Positions 50,803 through 59,509 of a stretch of DNA of 64,000 nt are shown here, piece after piece (within the stretch, counting starts at the first letter, position 1; every line of letters begins with the position of its first letter). A program made the translations under genes and the position numbers. The DNA comes from Bacillota bacterium (GTDB lineage Bacteria; Bacillota; UBA4882; UBA8346). The notes below the pieces were generated by a model. That model was not told the DNA's origin. It did not search any database and saw nothing but the letters and a program-made list of their open reading frames with translations. The stretch is taken from the NCBI GenBank assembly GCA_023402395.1, contig JAEYGI010000002.1, positions 124,001 through 188,000 on the forward strand, given 5' to 3'.

Positions 50803-51330
50803 TCAAGGAACGCCGTCAATATCAATACCAGCCAGGGAGGATCTTTCAAAGTGACTTTTCAGCATTTTGACGGCTTGATCGACTGAAATGTCCGGCACAA
50901 CCGGAGGAGACGGATTCTCACAAAATTCCCGCCATATATATAAAGTTAAAACCGCCCCATCGGAAGAATTATCATCACCATAATTAAACCGCTCAAGAAC
51001 TCGATACCGTTCATCGCGTAAGAAAAGATCCTCAACCCACGAATAGACAGGAATGACATGAAAATGCATTAAACAGTCAGGCGTATGTCCATAACGGCTG
51101 ATATAAACTCGGTCCGGCTTAAATAATTTTTTTACAGATTCTTCACTATTCGCTAAAACAACACCCAATTCTTGTTTTGCTTCCAGAGAAAACGCTTCAA
51201 AATCGGATATACCGCATGTTTTTATAGTCACCATTAAATAACCTGGCAAACAAGTGGTAATTCGGTGACTTACCGACCAATATTCCGTTTCATGTACAAT
51301 AAATTCTTTAGGAGGGCTGAAAAAAGACAT
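50803..51330 (-). CDS. HIT-like family protein
   Basis: A 175-residue protein with the HIT-type core ending in LMHFHVIPVYSW; the third histidine of the usual His-x-His-x-His motif is missing, so catalysis is doubtful. The region is richer in A and T than its neighbours, which suggests transfer or relaxed selection. Relatives cleave nucleoside-phosphate conjugates such as diadenosine tetraphosphate. AGAGGT precedes the ATG. Confidence 0.75.
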   Translation of the reverse strand: MSFFSPPKEFIVHETEYWSVSHRITTCLPGYLMVTIKTCGISDFEAFSLEAKQELGVVLANSEESVKKLFKPDRVYISRYGHTPDCLMHFHVIPVYSWVEDLFLRDERYRVLERFNYGDDNSSDGAVLTLYIWREFCENPSPPVVPDISVDQAVKMLKSHFERSSLAGIDIDGVP

Positions 51331-51378
51331 TTAAACCTCTATCACTAGAGTAGCGAATTGCTCCTGCCAATCGCCGGT

Positions 51379-51510
51379 TAAAAGCAACGTGATAAAGTCT
51401 ACCGTTCGTGCAAGTCTTCTGACAAGATATTAGAACTGACTTTATCACCTATTTACCTTAGCTTTTGTGACAACCATGGTCTTCGGCCAGGGTTTATCAG
51501 AATACTTTAA
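51379..51510 (-). repeat. MITE-like repeat, copy 8 (132 bp)
   Basis: TAAAAGCAACGTGATAAA at 51379-51396 and TTTATCAGAATACTTTAA at 51493-51510. The interior keeps GACTTTATCACC and an AGGGTTTATC end. The right end supplies the final VKVF codons and TGA stop of the VOC gene. Confidence 0.87.
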
Positions 51511-51907
51511 CCCCTTTTCCCCAAGAGCCGATTTCGATCAGATTTCCTTCCGGGTCCGCTATCATCGAGGAATACATCCCCCATAGTTCCCGGCGGGGAG
51601 GATAAACCGGTTTCGCCCCGGAAGCGACAATTCTGTGAAACTCCCGGTCGACATCATTGTCATTCGGTAAATCAATTGCCAATTCAAAGGTGCCGTTAAG
51701 TCCACTTGGATACGTGGGCTCCTGGCCCAGAAGCCCCGGGAGTTGCGCCCGTTCATACATAGAAAACCGGATCCCGTCGTGCTTGAATTCAGCGTAAGGT
51801 CCTTGCCCGTCCCATTCAATGGATACCCCGAGCACATCCCGGTAAAACGCGACCATTGCCTGAAGATCATTGACGAAGATCCCAATCATGTCAAAACGAA
51901 TCGGCAT
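51497..51907 (-). CDS. VOC-family (glyoxalase/dioxygenase fold) protein
   Basis: A 136-residue vicinal-oxygen-chelate protein: MIGIFVNDLQAMVAFYRDVLG in the first module and GMYSSMIADPEGNLIEIGSW, with the C-terminal metal-type glutamate, in the second. Substrate unknown. AGAAGGAG precedes the ATG. The stop lies in a MITE-like end, so the last four residues may be acquired. Confidence 0.88.
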   Translation of the reverse strand: MPIRFDMIGIFVNDLQAMVAFYRDVLGVSIEWDGQGPYAEFKHDGIRFSMYERAQLPGLLGQEPTYPSGLNGTFELAIDLPNDNDVDREFHRIVASGAKPVYPPRRELWGMYSSMIADPEGNLIEIGSWGKGVKVF

Positions 51908-52017
51908 CCTGAAGCTCCTTCTAAATTGTGATTAAATCAAACACGAACGTACGTTCTATTGAAATATTACCATAAAAGAATCTTTCTGTAAAGCTTTCAA
52001 TTCTAAATAAAGAAGCT

Positions 52018-52050
52018 AAAGAACCAACTTCAGAAAGAAGTTGGTTCTTT
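52018..52050. terminator. Hairpin between gmhA and the VOC gene
   Basis: AAAGAACCAACTTC pairs perfectly with GAAGTTGGTTCTTT over five bases. T-runs after it are short. Confidence 0.6.
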
Positions 52051-52113
52051 AAAGAATATCCGATATGTTCAATCCCCCAAATTTCTTCGGAGCACCTGAA
52101 ACAGAATGTCACC

Positions 52114-52701
52114 TTAATTAAGATAATTATCCGGAAAAAGGATCCGTTCCATTCCCTCAATGATGATATGCAAGATCACCATATGCGCTTCCTGAATTTT
52201 ATCGGGCGTGTTTCCGGGGACAATGAACTCCACTTCGCAGACGCCTTTTAGCCGACCGCCGTCCCGCCCCAACAGGGCTACCGTGGTCAACCCCAGTTCC
52301 TTGCCCTTGGTCGCGGCTTTGACGATATTTTCCGAATTCCCGCTGGTGGAAATGAGGATCAGAACGTCCCCCGGTTTCCCATGCGCTTCGACGGCTCTGG
52401 CGAAAACCTCGCCGAACCCGAAGTCATTACCCACCGCGGTAATGTGGGCGGGATCGGTGAACGCGATCACCGGCAGCGGGCGCCGGTCTTGGCGGAACCT
52501 GCCCGTGAACTCCTCGGCAAAGTGCATGGCATCGCAGGCACTGCCGCCATTGCCGGCAATCAGGACCTTGTTATGGCTGGTAAAGGCATTGGCAATCTTG
52601 GCAGCCACCGCGACGGTCTTTTCAATCCCGGCCTCATTGGAACAAACGCCCGCAAAGGTGGCCAGGGACTCCAGATACGACCTTTTAATCGCTTCAAACA
52701 T
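52114..52701 (-). CDS. gmhA: D-sedoheptulose 7-phosphate isomerase
   Basis: A 195-residue SIS-domain isomerase with the GmhA signatures VLIAGNGGSACDAMHFAEEF, RPLPVIAF, ILISTSGNSENIVKA and DKIQEAHMVILH (active-site His). It makes D-glycero-D-manno-heptose 7-phosphate. GGAGGAAG precedes the ATG. The phosphatase gmhB is at 9.5 kb, while kinase and nucleotidylyltransferase functions (HldE or HddA/HddC) are not in the window. Confidence 0.93.
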   Translation of the reverse strand: MFEAIKRSYLESLATFAGVCSNEAGIEKTVAVAAKIANAFTSHNKVLIAGNGGSACDAMHFAEEFTGRFRQDRRPLPVIAFTDPAHITAVGNDFGFGEVFARAVEAHGKPGDVLILISTSGNSENIVKAATKGKELGLTTVALLGRDGGRLKGVCEVEFIVPGNTPDKIQEAHMVILHIIIEGMERILFPDNYLN

Positions 52702-52803
52702 TCGAAACTTCCTCCGCCGTGTGCCATTCTACTCTAATATATGCCTCGGTCCCAGCGGCGGTTCTTGTTTGTAGGGCAGTTGCAGCTCGTCCCCTTATTT
52801 CGT

Positions 52804-53613
52804 TTATTCCTTCACTCCAAGCAGGCAATAGGCCTTAATCTCCTCCTCAAACCGGCCGTCCGGTTGCACCGCGAATAAATTTTCCCGGAGATCCTTCTCA
52901 AATGCCGCGACCTGCGCCCCCAGCAACTCCCGGTTGCAAAACGAGGTCGAGTATAAAAAGCCCACAACCGATTGGAAGTCGCGGAGGTGCCGGTACTGAA
53001 ATTCATAGCGCCCGGCGGGCCGGAAACGCGACTCCTCGAGGACCTCCTCGTGGCTTTTGGCCATTTTCGGCAGCCAATGGGCATTCCGGCGTTCTTCTCC
53101 CAGCCAGTGCCGGATCACTTCCCCCATGGCGATCTGCCAGGGAGAGTTCCCCTGCCCCGAACCGCCGCCGGCGCCCATAATGGCCACTCCGCCGCCGGGA
53201 ACCAGTAAATCGTAACCGGCCTCCAAGATCCGCTCCCGGTCCAGCCAATGAAAGGCGTCACCGAAAGTGATCAACCGGAACCGGCCCAGCTTCGCTCCGA
53301 TCGCCACCGCATCCATCGCCAGCCAGGTGATATTGGTCACGCTCCGCCATTCGCTCTCGGCGCGGGCCACGGCGATCATCTCGGGACTGAGATCGATTCC
53401 GACCGCTTCCCGGACAAACGGCAGGAACGCCAGCGTAACCTTTCCGGTGCCGCATCCGACATCAAGCAGACGGCCGGTTCCGTCCAGCCCCAACGTTCCG
53501 GCCGCCCAGTCGGCCAACTCCGGCGGATAATCGACACGGTACCGTGAATAATACGCGGCGGTGCTCCGGAAATAATCCGGAGGACTTTCGGATACATCTT
53601 TATTGGAGTTCAT
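52804..53613 (-). CDS. Class I SAM-dependent methyltransferase
   Basis: A 269-residue methyltransferase with YYSRYRVDYPPELADW, the SAM motif RLLDVGCGTGKVTL, GIDLSPEMIAVAR and FGDAFHWLDRER. This sequence type resembles small-molecule methyltransferases. The ATG at 53613 has a GGGCGGG run directly before it and AAAGGAA farther off; a longer frame to 53718 has no ribosome site. It lies after the FnIII gene on the same strand. Confidence 0.87.
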   Translation of the reverse strand: MNSNKDVSESPPDYFRSTAAYYSRYRVDYPPELADWAAGTLGLDGTGRLLDVGCGTGKVTLAFLPFVREAVGIDLSPEMIAVARAESEWRSVTNITWLAMDAVAIGAKLGRFRLITFGDAFHWLDRERILEAGYDLLVPGGGVAIMGAGGGSGQGNSPWQIAMGEVIRHWLGEERRNAHWLPKMAKSHEEVLEESRFRPAGRYEFQYRHLRDFQSVVGFLYSTSFCNRELLGAQVAAFEKDLRENLFAVQPDGRFEEEIKAYCLLGVKE

Positions 53614-53721
53614 CCCGCCCAAGTTCCTTTTCAATATTGAAATAAACATCGTTACTCTACTCACCATTTTTCCAGAATAAATCGATTTTACCGGCAAACC
53701 GGAATCACTCGCCTCCAATTG

Positions 53722-54924
53722 CTATTCTCCTAAAGGAACGTTAACCAATACCTCGTTGGAATCATCGGAGTATAGTCCGGAAATGTCATTATAGGCGCTG
53801 ACCACATAATAATAACTTCTTCCCTCCATCAACGGTGAGGTATCGTGATAAGAGGTGGAATTTTGGCTGACAGTTGCCAACCGGTAATACGAGCCGGAAG
53901 CCCCTTCTTTTTTAAGGATTACAAAGAGCCGCTCGTTTTGAGAGTTATCGGCCCAGGATAAGACCACCTTCCTTGTTTCCAGGCGGGCGGTTAATCCTGA
54001 GGGAGCGGCCGGTTTACCGGCGGTGGCCACCATCGCTTCGTTGGAATAATCGGAAGAACCGCAACTATTATAAGCCTTGATCCGGTAATAGTAGACCGTA
54101 TCCGGAACCAATCCTTGATCGTGGTACCATTCGGAGTTCTGCTCCAAAGGGGAAACCGGATTGAGCTCCATATAAGCGCCATTGCCCATTTTTCGCTCAA
54201 TTTTATATCCCTGCTCGTTGGATGGCTGAACCGACCATCGCAAGATAACCGAGACCGACGGTTCAGATTGAGCGGTAAGATTGGCCGGCGCCAGCGGCCT
54301 GCTGATTCCCCTCGCGACATTGGAATAATCGGATTCATATCCGTAGTAATTGGCTTTTACCCGGTAATAATAGACATAGCCGGGATTCAGCGCGTCATCG
54401 TTATATTCGCGGGCCGGATAATTACTGACCAGTGTTGTAAAAGCGGAATCGGCACCGGTTTTTCGTTCAATCGTAAATCGCGCCTCCGGATGATACGGAT
54501 AATTCCATTTCAGACCCAACCAACCTTGACCGCTTGGAGTTACTGTCAGATTGGTCGGACCGGTCAAGGCCGGATTTGGAACGGCAATAAAATAAATATT
54601 GGTAGTCGTCTTATCCACCTGTTTGACGGGTGGTTGAAAAGACCAACCCGGCCGCGCGGGAACGATCGTCACAATCCCGTTCAGATTCCCTTTGAACCAT
54701 TCGCCGTATCGATTAGTGATCACTGGAGCTGTATCACTTCCGAAACTGATTGTAACACCTTCAAGGCCTATGCCGGTATCCTGACGAATAACCCTTCCGG
54801 AGACATAATAGTTTGCGGCGGCCAGGGATAAACCGGAACCGCCATGTTCAACCACAATAGTTGATAAAGCGATTATTACAGATATCAAAATAACAATGAT
54901 CCATTTCTTTTGAATCCGAGTCAT
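53722..54924 (-). CDS. Exported protein with three fibronectin type III domains
   Basis: A 400-residue protein. Residues 7-25 are a hydrophobic signal or anchor; residues about 40-110 form a carboxypeptidase-regulatory-like domain (YVSGRVIRQDTGIGLEGVTI). Three FnIII repeats follow (about 118-210, 212-303, 305-398), each with the tyrosine-rich closing strand such as YVYYYRVKANYYG, VYYYRIKAYNSCG and SYYYVVSAYND. Likely surface-attached or secreted adhesion or carbohydrate-associated protein. GGGGGGTA precedes the ATG. Confidence 0.85.
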   Translation of the reverse strand: MTRIQKKWIIVILISVIIALSTIVVEHGGSGLSLAAANYYVSGRVIRQDTGIGLEGVTISFGSDTAPVITNRYGEWFKGNLNGIVTIVPARPGWSFQPPVKQVDKTTTNIYFIAVPNPALTGPTNLTVTPSGQGWLGLKWNYPYHPEARFTIERKTGADSAFTTLVSNYPAREYNDDALNPGYVYYYRVKANYYGYESDYSNVARGISRPLAPANLTAQSEPSVSVILRWSVQPSNEQGYKIERKMGNGAYMELNPVSPLEQNSEWYHDQGLVPDTVYYYRIKAYNSCGSSDYSNEAMVATAGKPAAPSGLTARLETRKVVLSWADNSQNERLFVILKKEGASGSYYRLATVSQNSTSYHDTSPLMEGRSYYYVVSAYNDISGLYSDDSNEVLVNVPLGE

Positions 54925-54988
54925 TAACGATACCCCCCGGCCACACGGCCCCCGCTTGATCTTGTCAATTATCCATCACGAATTCATT

Positions 54989-55747
54989 TCACGGCTTTAA
55001 ACCTTTCGTACGCTTGGAACGCCATTCCACCCCCCGCAAAAGCTGTCCATAGAGATCGTCGTCCAGATCAATGCGGAGGTTCGCCAACTCATCCGGAGTC
55101 GGCGGACTCTCCACGAACTCCACGAACGGTAGATCCTCAATGACGGCAAGCGGCGTCTGCTCATCGGACTCCCCCATGCACAGCACCGCCGCGGCCGCCA
55201 GTCCGTCCGCCACATTGACCCGGGTCATCCGCAGTTTCCGGCCGAAGAGATCGGACTCGCCGATTTTGTTGTTCAACCCTTTAAAACCGCAATAGGCGAT
55301 GCAGCGGCCGGTCACGCCCCAACGCAGCGGCGCGGAAACGCTGTCGGTGATGATCACCCCGATCTGCCGCAGTTGAAACTCGTCTTTTAGAAACCGCCAG
55401 CACCGGTTCGCCGATTCCTGCGGTTCTTCCGGCCACAACACGTAATAGCCGTTGGTGTTCGATTCGTCGACCCCGGCCGAGGGAACCAGCAGATTATGCT
55501 TGATGGTCAGGTACACATCATATGGGTTGCCACTTTTGGGCAAAAAGCGCTCGGCCTCGCCCTCGATGATCTCATCCTTGTTCCCGGACTCCAGCGGAAC
55601 CACGTTGCCTTCGCAGAGCGAAACAACTTTGGAGGTGATGGCGATCACGCTCCGCTCCGGAATCTCGGATAAGGACTCCCGGAGCAATTGGTCGAGGCGG
55701 CATGATGATGCTTCCACAATCCTGGTTTTAACGGGTGTAACTTTCAT
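54989..55747 (-). CDS. CofE-like F420-0:gamma-glutamyl ligase family protein
   Basis: A 252-residue protein of the CofE family: VIAITSKVVSLCEGNVV, IKHNLLVPSAGVDESNTNGYYVLWP, VIITDSVSAPLRWGVTG and ADGLAAAAVLCMGESDEQTPL. CofE adds glutamates to coenzyme F420-0 in F420-using organisms, but no other F420 gene is present in the window. It may have another ligase role. An AAGGAAG site precedes the ATG. Confidence 0.82.
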   Translation of the reverse strand: MKVTPVKTRIVEASSCRLDQLLRESLSEIPERSVIAITSKVVSLCEGNVVPLESGNKDEIIEGEAERFLPKSGNPYDVYLTIKHNLLVPSAGVDESNTNGYYVLWPEEPQESANRCWRFLKDEFQLRQIGVIITDSVSAPLRWGVTGRCIAYCGFKGLNNKIGESDLFGRKLRMTRVNVADGLAAAAVLCMGESDEQTPLAVIEDLPFVEFVESPPTPDELANLRIDLDDDLYGQLLRGVEWRSKRTKGLKP

Positions 55748-56328
55748 TTCCCGAACACTTCCTTGATATTGGTTTTTGGCGTCACGTTATCCGCTTGTGA
55801 TAGCGCGATGACGTTTCCCGCTTATTATTCGCTTTGTAACGATGGAATCCTTTTCCTGTTGACTGATTTGAAATCATTTCGAGAAGGCTTGAATCCATCG
55901 CCACGGACCGTATCCGACTGCCAATGCGAAAAAGCAGTCTGCCAATTTCCAATTGAGGGATGCCAATGTTTGAGTGTCATTTGCCAATCTCCGATTGCCA
56001 TCTTCCTCTTACCAATTGCTTACAAGCGCTGAAAGATTGGCAAGTGACAATTTCCAATTGGTGGATCGCAATGGAACATTGGCAAATAGCAATGTGGAAA
56101 AGCATCATTGCAATGTGGATAAGTCAATTAGCAAATGGAAAAATGCCAGTTGACGATGGAAGGTGGCCAAAAGGAGATTCTAAAGAGCGGCTCTTTGGAG
56201 AAGCCGGGCGGGTTGGCGCGGCCAAGGCAAAAGAACTCCCCAAATTAAAAACGGCTCGCGCCGTTTTTAAGATCCAAATCCATAAGTTTGATAAGGTTTA
56301 AGACCTAAAAAAGCTAATCAATCCCGTC
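55748..56328. other. Long intergenic region with 21-bp array 4
   Basis: 55748-55940 shows no gene or clear signal. The array fills 55942-56145. Beyond it, a short run to 56328 has only weak open frames, including a plus-strand frame (55960-56301) that crosses the array and lacks a ribosome site. Confidence 0.6.
55942..56145. repeat. 21-bp-period palindromic array 4, inverted relative to array 3
   Basis: Cores start every 21 bp from 55942: CCAATTTCCAATTGA (55942), CCAATCTCCGATTGC (55984), ACAATTTCCAATTGG (56047), GCAATGGAACATTGG (56068), GCAATGTGGAAAAGC (56089) and GCAATGTGGATAAGT (56110), with weaker units between. The core at 56089 is the exact reverse complement of the array 3 core at 35077, and CAATTGGTGGATCGCAAT at 56055 is the exact reverse complement of 34940-34957. 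Confidence 0.87.
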
Positions 56329-56754
56329 TTACTTCAGCGCAATCACCAGCGCCCCGCTGACAATCAGCAACCCGCCCAGCACCGTCCTGAAGTCCGCTTT
56401 CTCGCCCAGAAACACAAAGGCCAGGACCATCGCGAAGACCACTCCGAGCTTGTCGACGGGCGCCACTTTCGAGGCCGGACCGAGTTGCAGCGCCCGGTAA
56501 TAACAGAGCCACGAGGCGCCGGTGGCGAGCGCCGATAAGACCAGGAAAATCAAGGTCTTTCCCGGCAGTTTGAACGGGTTGGCCCACTCCTTCAGGCCGA
56601 AGACGATCCCCCCGCTGAAAACCAACACCACGACGGTACGGATAAATGTCGCCAGGTTCGAGCTGATCCCGGTCACGCCGATCTTGCCGAAAATCGCGGT
56701 CAACCCGGCGAAGAACGCTGAACCGACGGCGAAGTAAATCCAATTGGGAACCAT
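56329..56754 (-). CDS. Half-size EamA-domain transporter (141 aa)
   Basis: A single EamA unit with five membrane segments: MVPNWIYFAVGSAFFAGLTA, IFGKIG, the centre ATGASWLCYYRALQLGPASKV and the closing FLGEKADFRTVLGGLLIVSG. Half-size relatives work as dimers. AACAGGAG lies nine bases before the ATG at 56754; the ATG at 56763 is too close to it. Substrate unknown. Confidence 0.87.
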   Translation of the reverse strand: MVPNWIYFAVGSAFFAGLTAIFGKIGVTGISSNLATFIRTVVVLVFSGGIVFGLKEWANPFKLPGKTLIFLVLSALATGASWLCYYRALQLGPASKVAPVDKLGVVFAMVLAFVFLGEKADFRTVLGGLLIVSGALVIALK

Positions 56755-56796
56755 GTTGGTCATCTCCTGTTTTTCAAGAATTGATTAGAGTTTTTA

Positions 56797-56840
56797 TTGT
56801 ACAACTCCGGCCTTTGGCCGGGTTTGTCACAACGCTTTTG
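56797..56840. repeat. MITE-like repeat, half copy
   Basis: TGTACAA, CGGCC-TTT-GGCCGGG and TTTGTCACAACGCTTTTG match the right half of the family. No left end is present. Confidence 0.65.
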
Positions 56841-56886
56841 CGTTTCGACGCTCTTCCATGAACTCCTCCGCACCGTAACGTCGCCA

Positions 56887-56917
56887 ATAAAAAAACTCCG
56901 AAAGGGAGTTTTTTTAT
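56887..56917 (-). terminator. Terminator of the liv operon
   Basis: AAAAAAACTCC pairs with GGAGTTTTTTT; on the minus strand it ends in a seven-T run downstream of livF. Confidence 0.87.
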
Positions 56918-56951
56918 CATCATGTTCCAGATGTATCAATAGCCTAACCCT

Positions 56952-57668
56952 TCAGTTCGCCGCCGCGTGGCCGAGATAGGCCTGTTTTACCTCTTCGTTG
57001 CTGAGCAGTTCCTTGCCCGGCCCCTGAAGGATAATCCGGCCGGTCTCCAAAACGTAGCCGACGTCGGCGATGTGCAAGGCGGCGTTGGCGTTCTGCTCGA
57101 TCAGCAAAATAGTCACGCCTTGCTTGTGGATCTCCTGGATGATCCGGAAGATCTCCTTGACGATCATCGGCGCCAGGCCCAGTGACGGCTCGTCCATCAT
57201 CAGCAATTTTGGCCGGGACATCAGCGCCCGTCCCACCGCCAGCATCTGCTGCTCGCCGCCGGAGAGCGTGCCCGAAAGCTGCCAGGAGCGTTCCTTGAGG
57301 ATCGGAAAGAGTTGGTAGACCCAGTCCAGATCCTCCCGGATCCCCTTTTCATCGGCTCGCGAAAAAGCGCCGATCCGCAGGTTTTCCAGGACGGTCAGAT
57401 TGGCGAAGACGCGCCGGCCCTCGGGAACCAGGCTAATTCCGGCCGCGGCCAGGTTTTGCGTCTTCTCTTTCAGCAAGTCCCGTCCCTGATAGGTAATGGT
57501 TCCGCTCCCCGGTTTGACCAGGCCCATGATTGTCCGGAGCGTGGTGCTCTTCCCGGCGCCATTGGCGCCGACCAGGGTCACGATCTTTCCCGCTTCCACT
57601 TCGAGGCTGATCCCTTTCAAGGCTTCAATGCCGCCGTAGGCGACCACCAGATTCTCGATTTTAAGCAT
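56952..57668 (-). CDS. livF: Branched-chain amino-acid ABC transporter ATP-binding protein LivF
   Basis: A 238-residue ATPase: Walker A GANGAGKST, the LivF-type MGLVKPGSG, signature LSGGEQQMLAVGRAL and Walker B LLMMDEPSLGLAP. Its start overlaps livG by eight bases; GGAGGAGC precedes the ATG. Last gene of the five-gene operon. Confidence 0.95.
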   Translation of the reverse strand: MLKIENLVVAYGGIEALKGISLEVEAGKIVTLVGANGAGKSTTLRTIMGLVKPGSGTITYQGRDLLKEKTQNLAAAGISLVPEGRRVFANLTVLENLRIGAFSRADEKGIREDLDWVYQLFPILKERSWQLSGTLSGGEQQMLAVGRALMSRPKLLMMDEPSLGLAPMIVKEIFRIIQEIHKQGVTILLIEQNANAALHIADVGYVLETGRIILQGPGKELLSNEEVKQAYLGHAAAN

Positions 57669-58431
57669 GCTCCTCCACCCCCAGATAGGCCTCGATCACC
57701 CGCGGATTATTTTGAATCTCACGCGGCGTGCCGCTGGCAATGGTGATCCCGTAGTCCAGCACATAGATTCGTTGCGAGATTCCCATCACCACATCCATGT
57801 GATGCTCGATCAGGAAGATCGTCAGATCATACTCGGCGCGGATCTCCTTAATGAACTGGGTCAGATCCGCCGCTTCCTTCGGGTTCATTCCGGCGGCCGG
57901 CTCGTCGAGGAGCAGCACCCTCGGGTTCGTGGCCAAAGCCCGGGCAATCTCCAGGCGGCGCTGCTTTCCATACGGCAGGGAACTCGCCTTTTCGGCGCGG
58001 AGCTCGGCCAATCCCACCCTTTCCAATAGGGCCAGCGACTTGGCGACCATTGCCTTTTCCTGAGCCCGGTAACCGGGGAGTTTCATGATGGCGGCCAGGA
58101 AATGAGAACGCAAATGCAAGTGGTTGGCGATCAGCACATTGTCCAGGACGCTCAAATCCTTGAACAGCCGGATATTCTGAAACGTCCGGGCGATTCCGGC
58201 GGCCGTAATCAGATCCGGCCGCAAACCGGTGATCTCCCGGCCATTGAAAACGACCTGGCCCCGGGTCGGCCGGTAGACGCCGGTGATCATATTGAAAGCC
58301 GTGGTCTTACCGGCGCCATTCGGCCCGATCAGGGCCACGATCTCGCCGGGTTCCAATTGCAGATTGAAGTCCTTGACCGCAGTCAACCCGCCGAACTGCA
58401 TGGTTGCGCTGTCAACCTGTAAAATGCTCAT
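57661..58431 (-). CDS. livG: Branched-chain amino-acid ABC transporter ATP-binding protein LivG
   Basis: A 256-residue ATPase: Walker A GPNGAGKTT, AGIARTFQNIRLF, signature LPYGKQRRLEIARAL (degenerate as in the subfamily) and Walker B VLLLDEPAAGMNP, with the long LivG-type insert and IEHHMDVVMGI. Overlaps livM by four bases (ATGA). Confidence 0.95.
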   Translation of the reverse strand: MSILQVDSATMQFGGLTAVKDFNLQLEPGEIVALIGPNGAGKTTAFNMITGVYRPTRGQVVFNGREITGLRPDLITAAGIARTFQNIRLFKDLSVLDNVLIANHLHLRSHFLAAIMKLPGYRAQEKAMVAKSLALLERVGLAELRAEKASSLPYGKQRRLEIARALATNPRVLLLDEPAAGMNPKEAADLTQFIKEIRAEYDLTIFLIEHHMDVVMGISQRIYVLDYGITIASGTPREIQNNPRVIEAYLGVEEHA

Positions 58432-59507
58432 TCCGCGGCCCCTCCCCCGGTCAATGTCTTACTAAGTTTGGGGAACAGCTTCCGCCACAGCTTCGCGCCG
58501 AGAAAGCGATCCCAGGAGAACTCCTTGGTTCCCATCAAGCCGTGCCTATAATAGAGTACGACCACCATTAACAAGGCCGAGAAGACCACTGCCCGCAGCC
58601 CCACTTTTCCATAGAAGGCCACGAACCCCAGATCGATGTATTCGTCGAGGAACCGGAGCACTTCGTTGGCAATGGTGATGATGAAGGCCGAGATTACCGT
58701 CCCGGTGAAGCTGCCCATGCCGCCGAGGACGATGATCAACAGAATATTAAAGGTAAAGATGAAATTGAACATCCGCGGATCGATGGTTCCCAGCAAGTTG
58801 CCAAGCAGACCGCCGCCGATCCCGGCGAAGAACGCTCCGATCACGAACGCCAGGTTTTTGTGTTTGAAGAGGCTGATTCCCATGCTCTCGGCGGCGATCT
58901 CATCCTCGCGGATCGCCTGCAGCGCCCGGCCGTAACTGGAATTGATCAACGACAGCAGGACGATCAGGGTGAAGGCGGCGGTCCCGAAACTCCAGTACAG
59001 ATTGGTCAGAGCCGGAATCCCCTTCAGGCCCAGGGCGCCGTTGGTGACGCTTTGGGTGTTGGTGAAGACCACCCGGATGATCTCGGCAAACCCGAGGGTG
59101 GCGATGGCCAGGTAGTCTCCTTTTAGCCGCAACGCCGGCGCGGCGATCAAGTAGCCGACCAGCGCCGCCAGGAGCCCGCCGAGGATCAAGGCCAATGGAA
59201 ACGGCAGATTTATGGCATCCAACGGTTTGATCAATGGGACCATATAGAAGATCTGCTTTTTTACCGCTTCCGGCATGGTCAGCAACGCGGTAGTATACGC
59301 CCCGACCGCCATGAACCCGGCATGCCCCAGCGAAAACAGCCCGGTGAAGCCGTTAATCAGATTCATGCTCAGCCCCAAAACCGTGTAAATGGCGCAAACA
59401 TTCAAGATCCTGATCATGTACTGGTCAAAAAAGTGATTGGCGAATACCAGAAATATCAATAACAGCAGCACCGAAAGAGCGGTCAATTTTCTGTTGCGTA
59501 GACTCAT
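58428..59507 (-). CDS. livM: Branched-chain amino-acid ABC transporter permease LivM
   Basis: A 359-residue permease with about eight membrane segments, LGLSMNLINGFTGLFSLGHAGFMAVGAY, DYLAIATLGFAEIIR and GRALQAIREDEIAAESMG. The ATG at 59507 follows GAGAAGGTG; a far longer frame to 59777 overlaps livH and is not real. livH ends two bases upstream. Confidence 0.94.
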   Translation of the reverse strand: MSLRNRKLTALSVLLLLIFLVFANHFFDQYMIRILNVCAIYTVLGLSMNLINGFTGLFSLGHAGFMAVGAYTTALLTMPEAVKKQIFYMVPLIKPLDAINLPFPLALILGGLLAALVGYLIAAPALRLKGDYLAIATLGFAEIIRVVFTNTQSVTNGALGLKGIPALTNLYWSFGTAAFTLIVLLSLINSSYGRALQAIREDEIAAESMGISLFKHKNLAFVIGAFFAGIGGGLLGNLLGTIDPRMFNFIFTFNILLIIVLGGMGSFTGTVISAFIITIANEVLRFLDEYIDLGFVAFYGKVGLRAVVFSALLMVVVLYYRHGLMGTKEFSWDRFLGAKLWRKLFPKLSKTLTGGGAAE

Positions 59508-59509
59508 GC

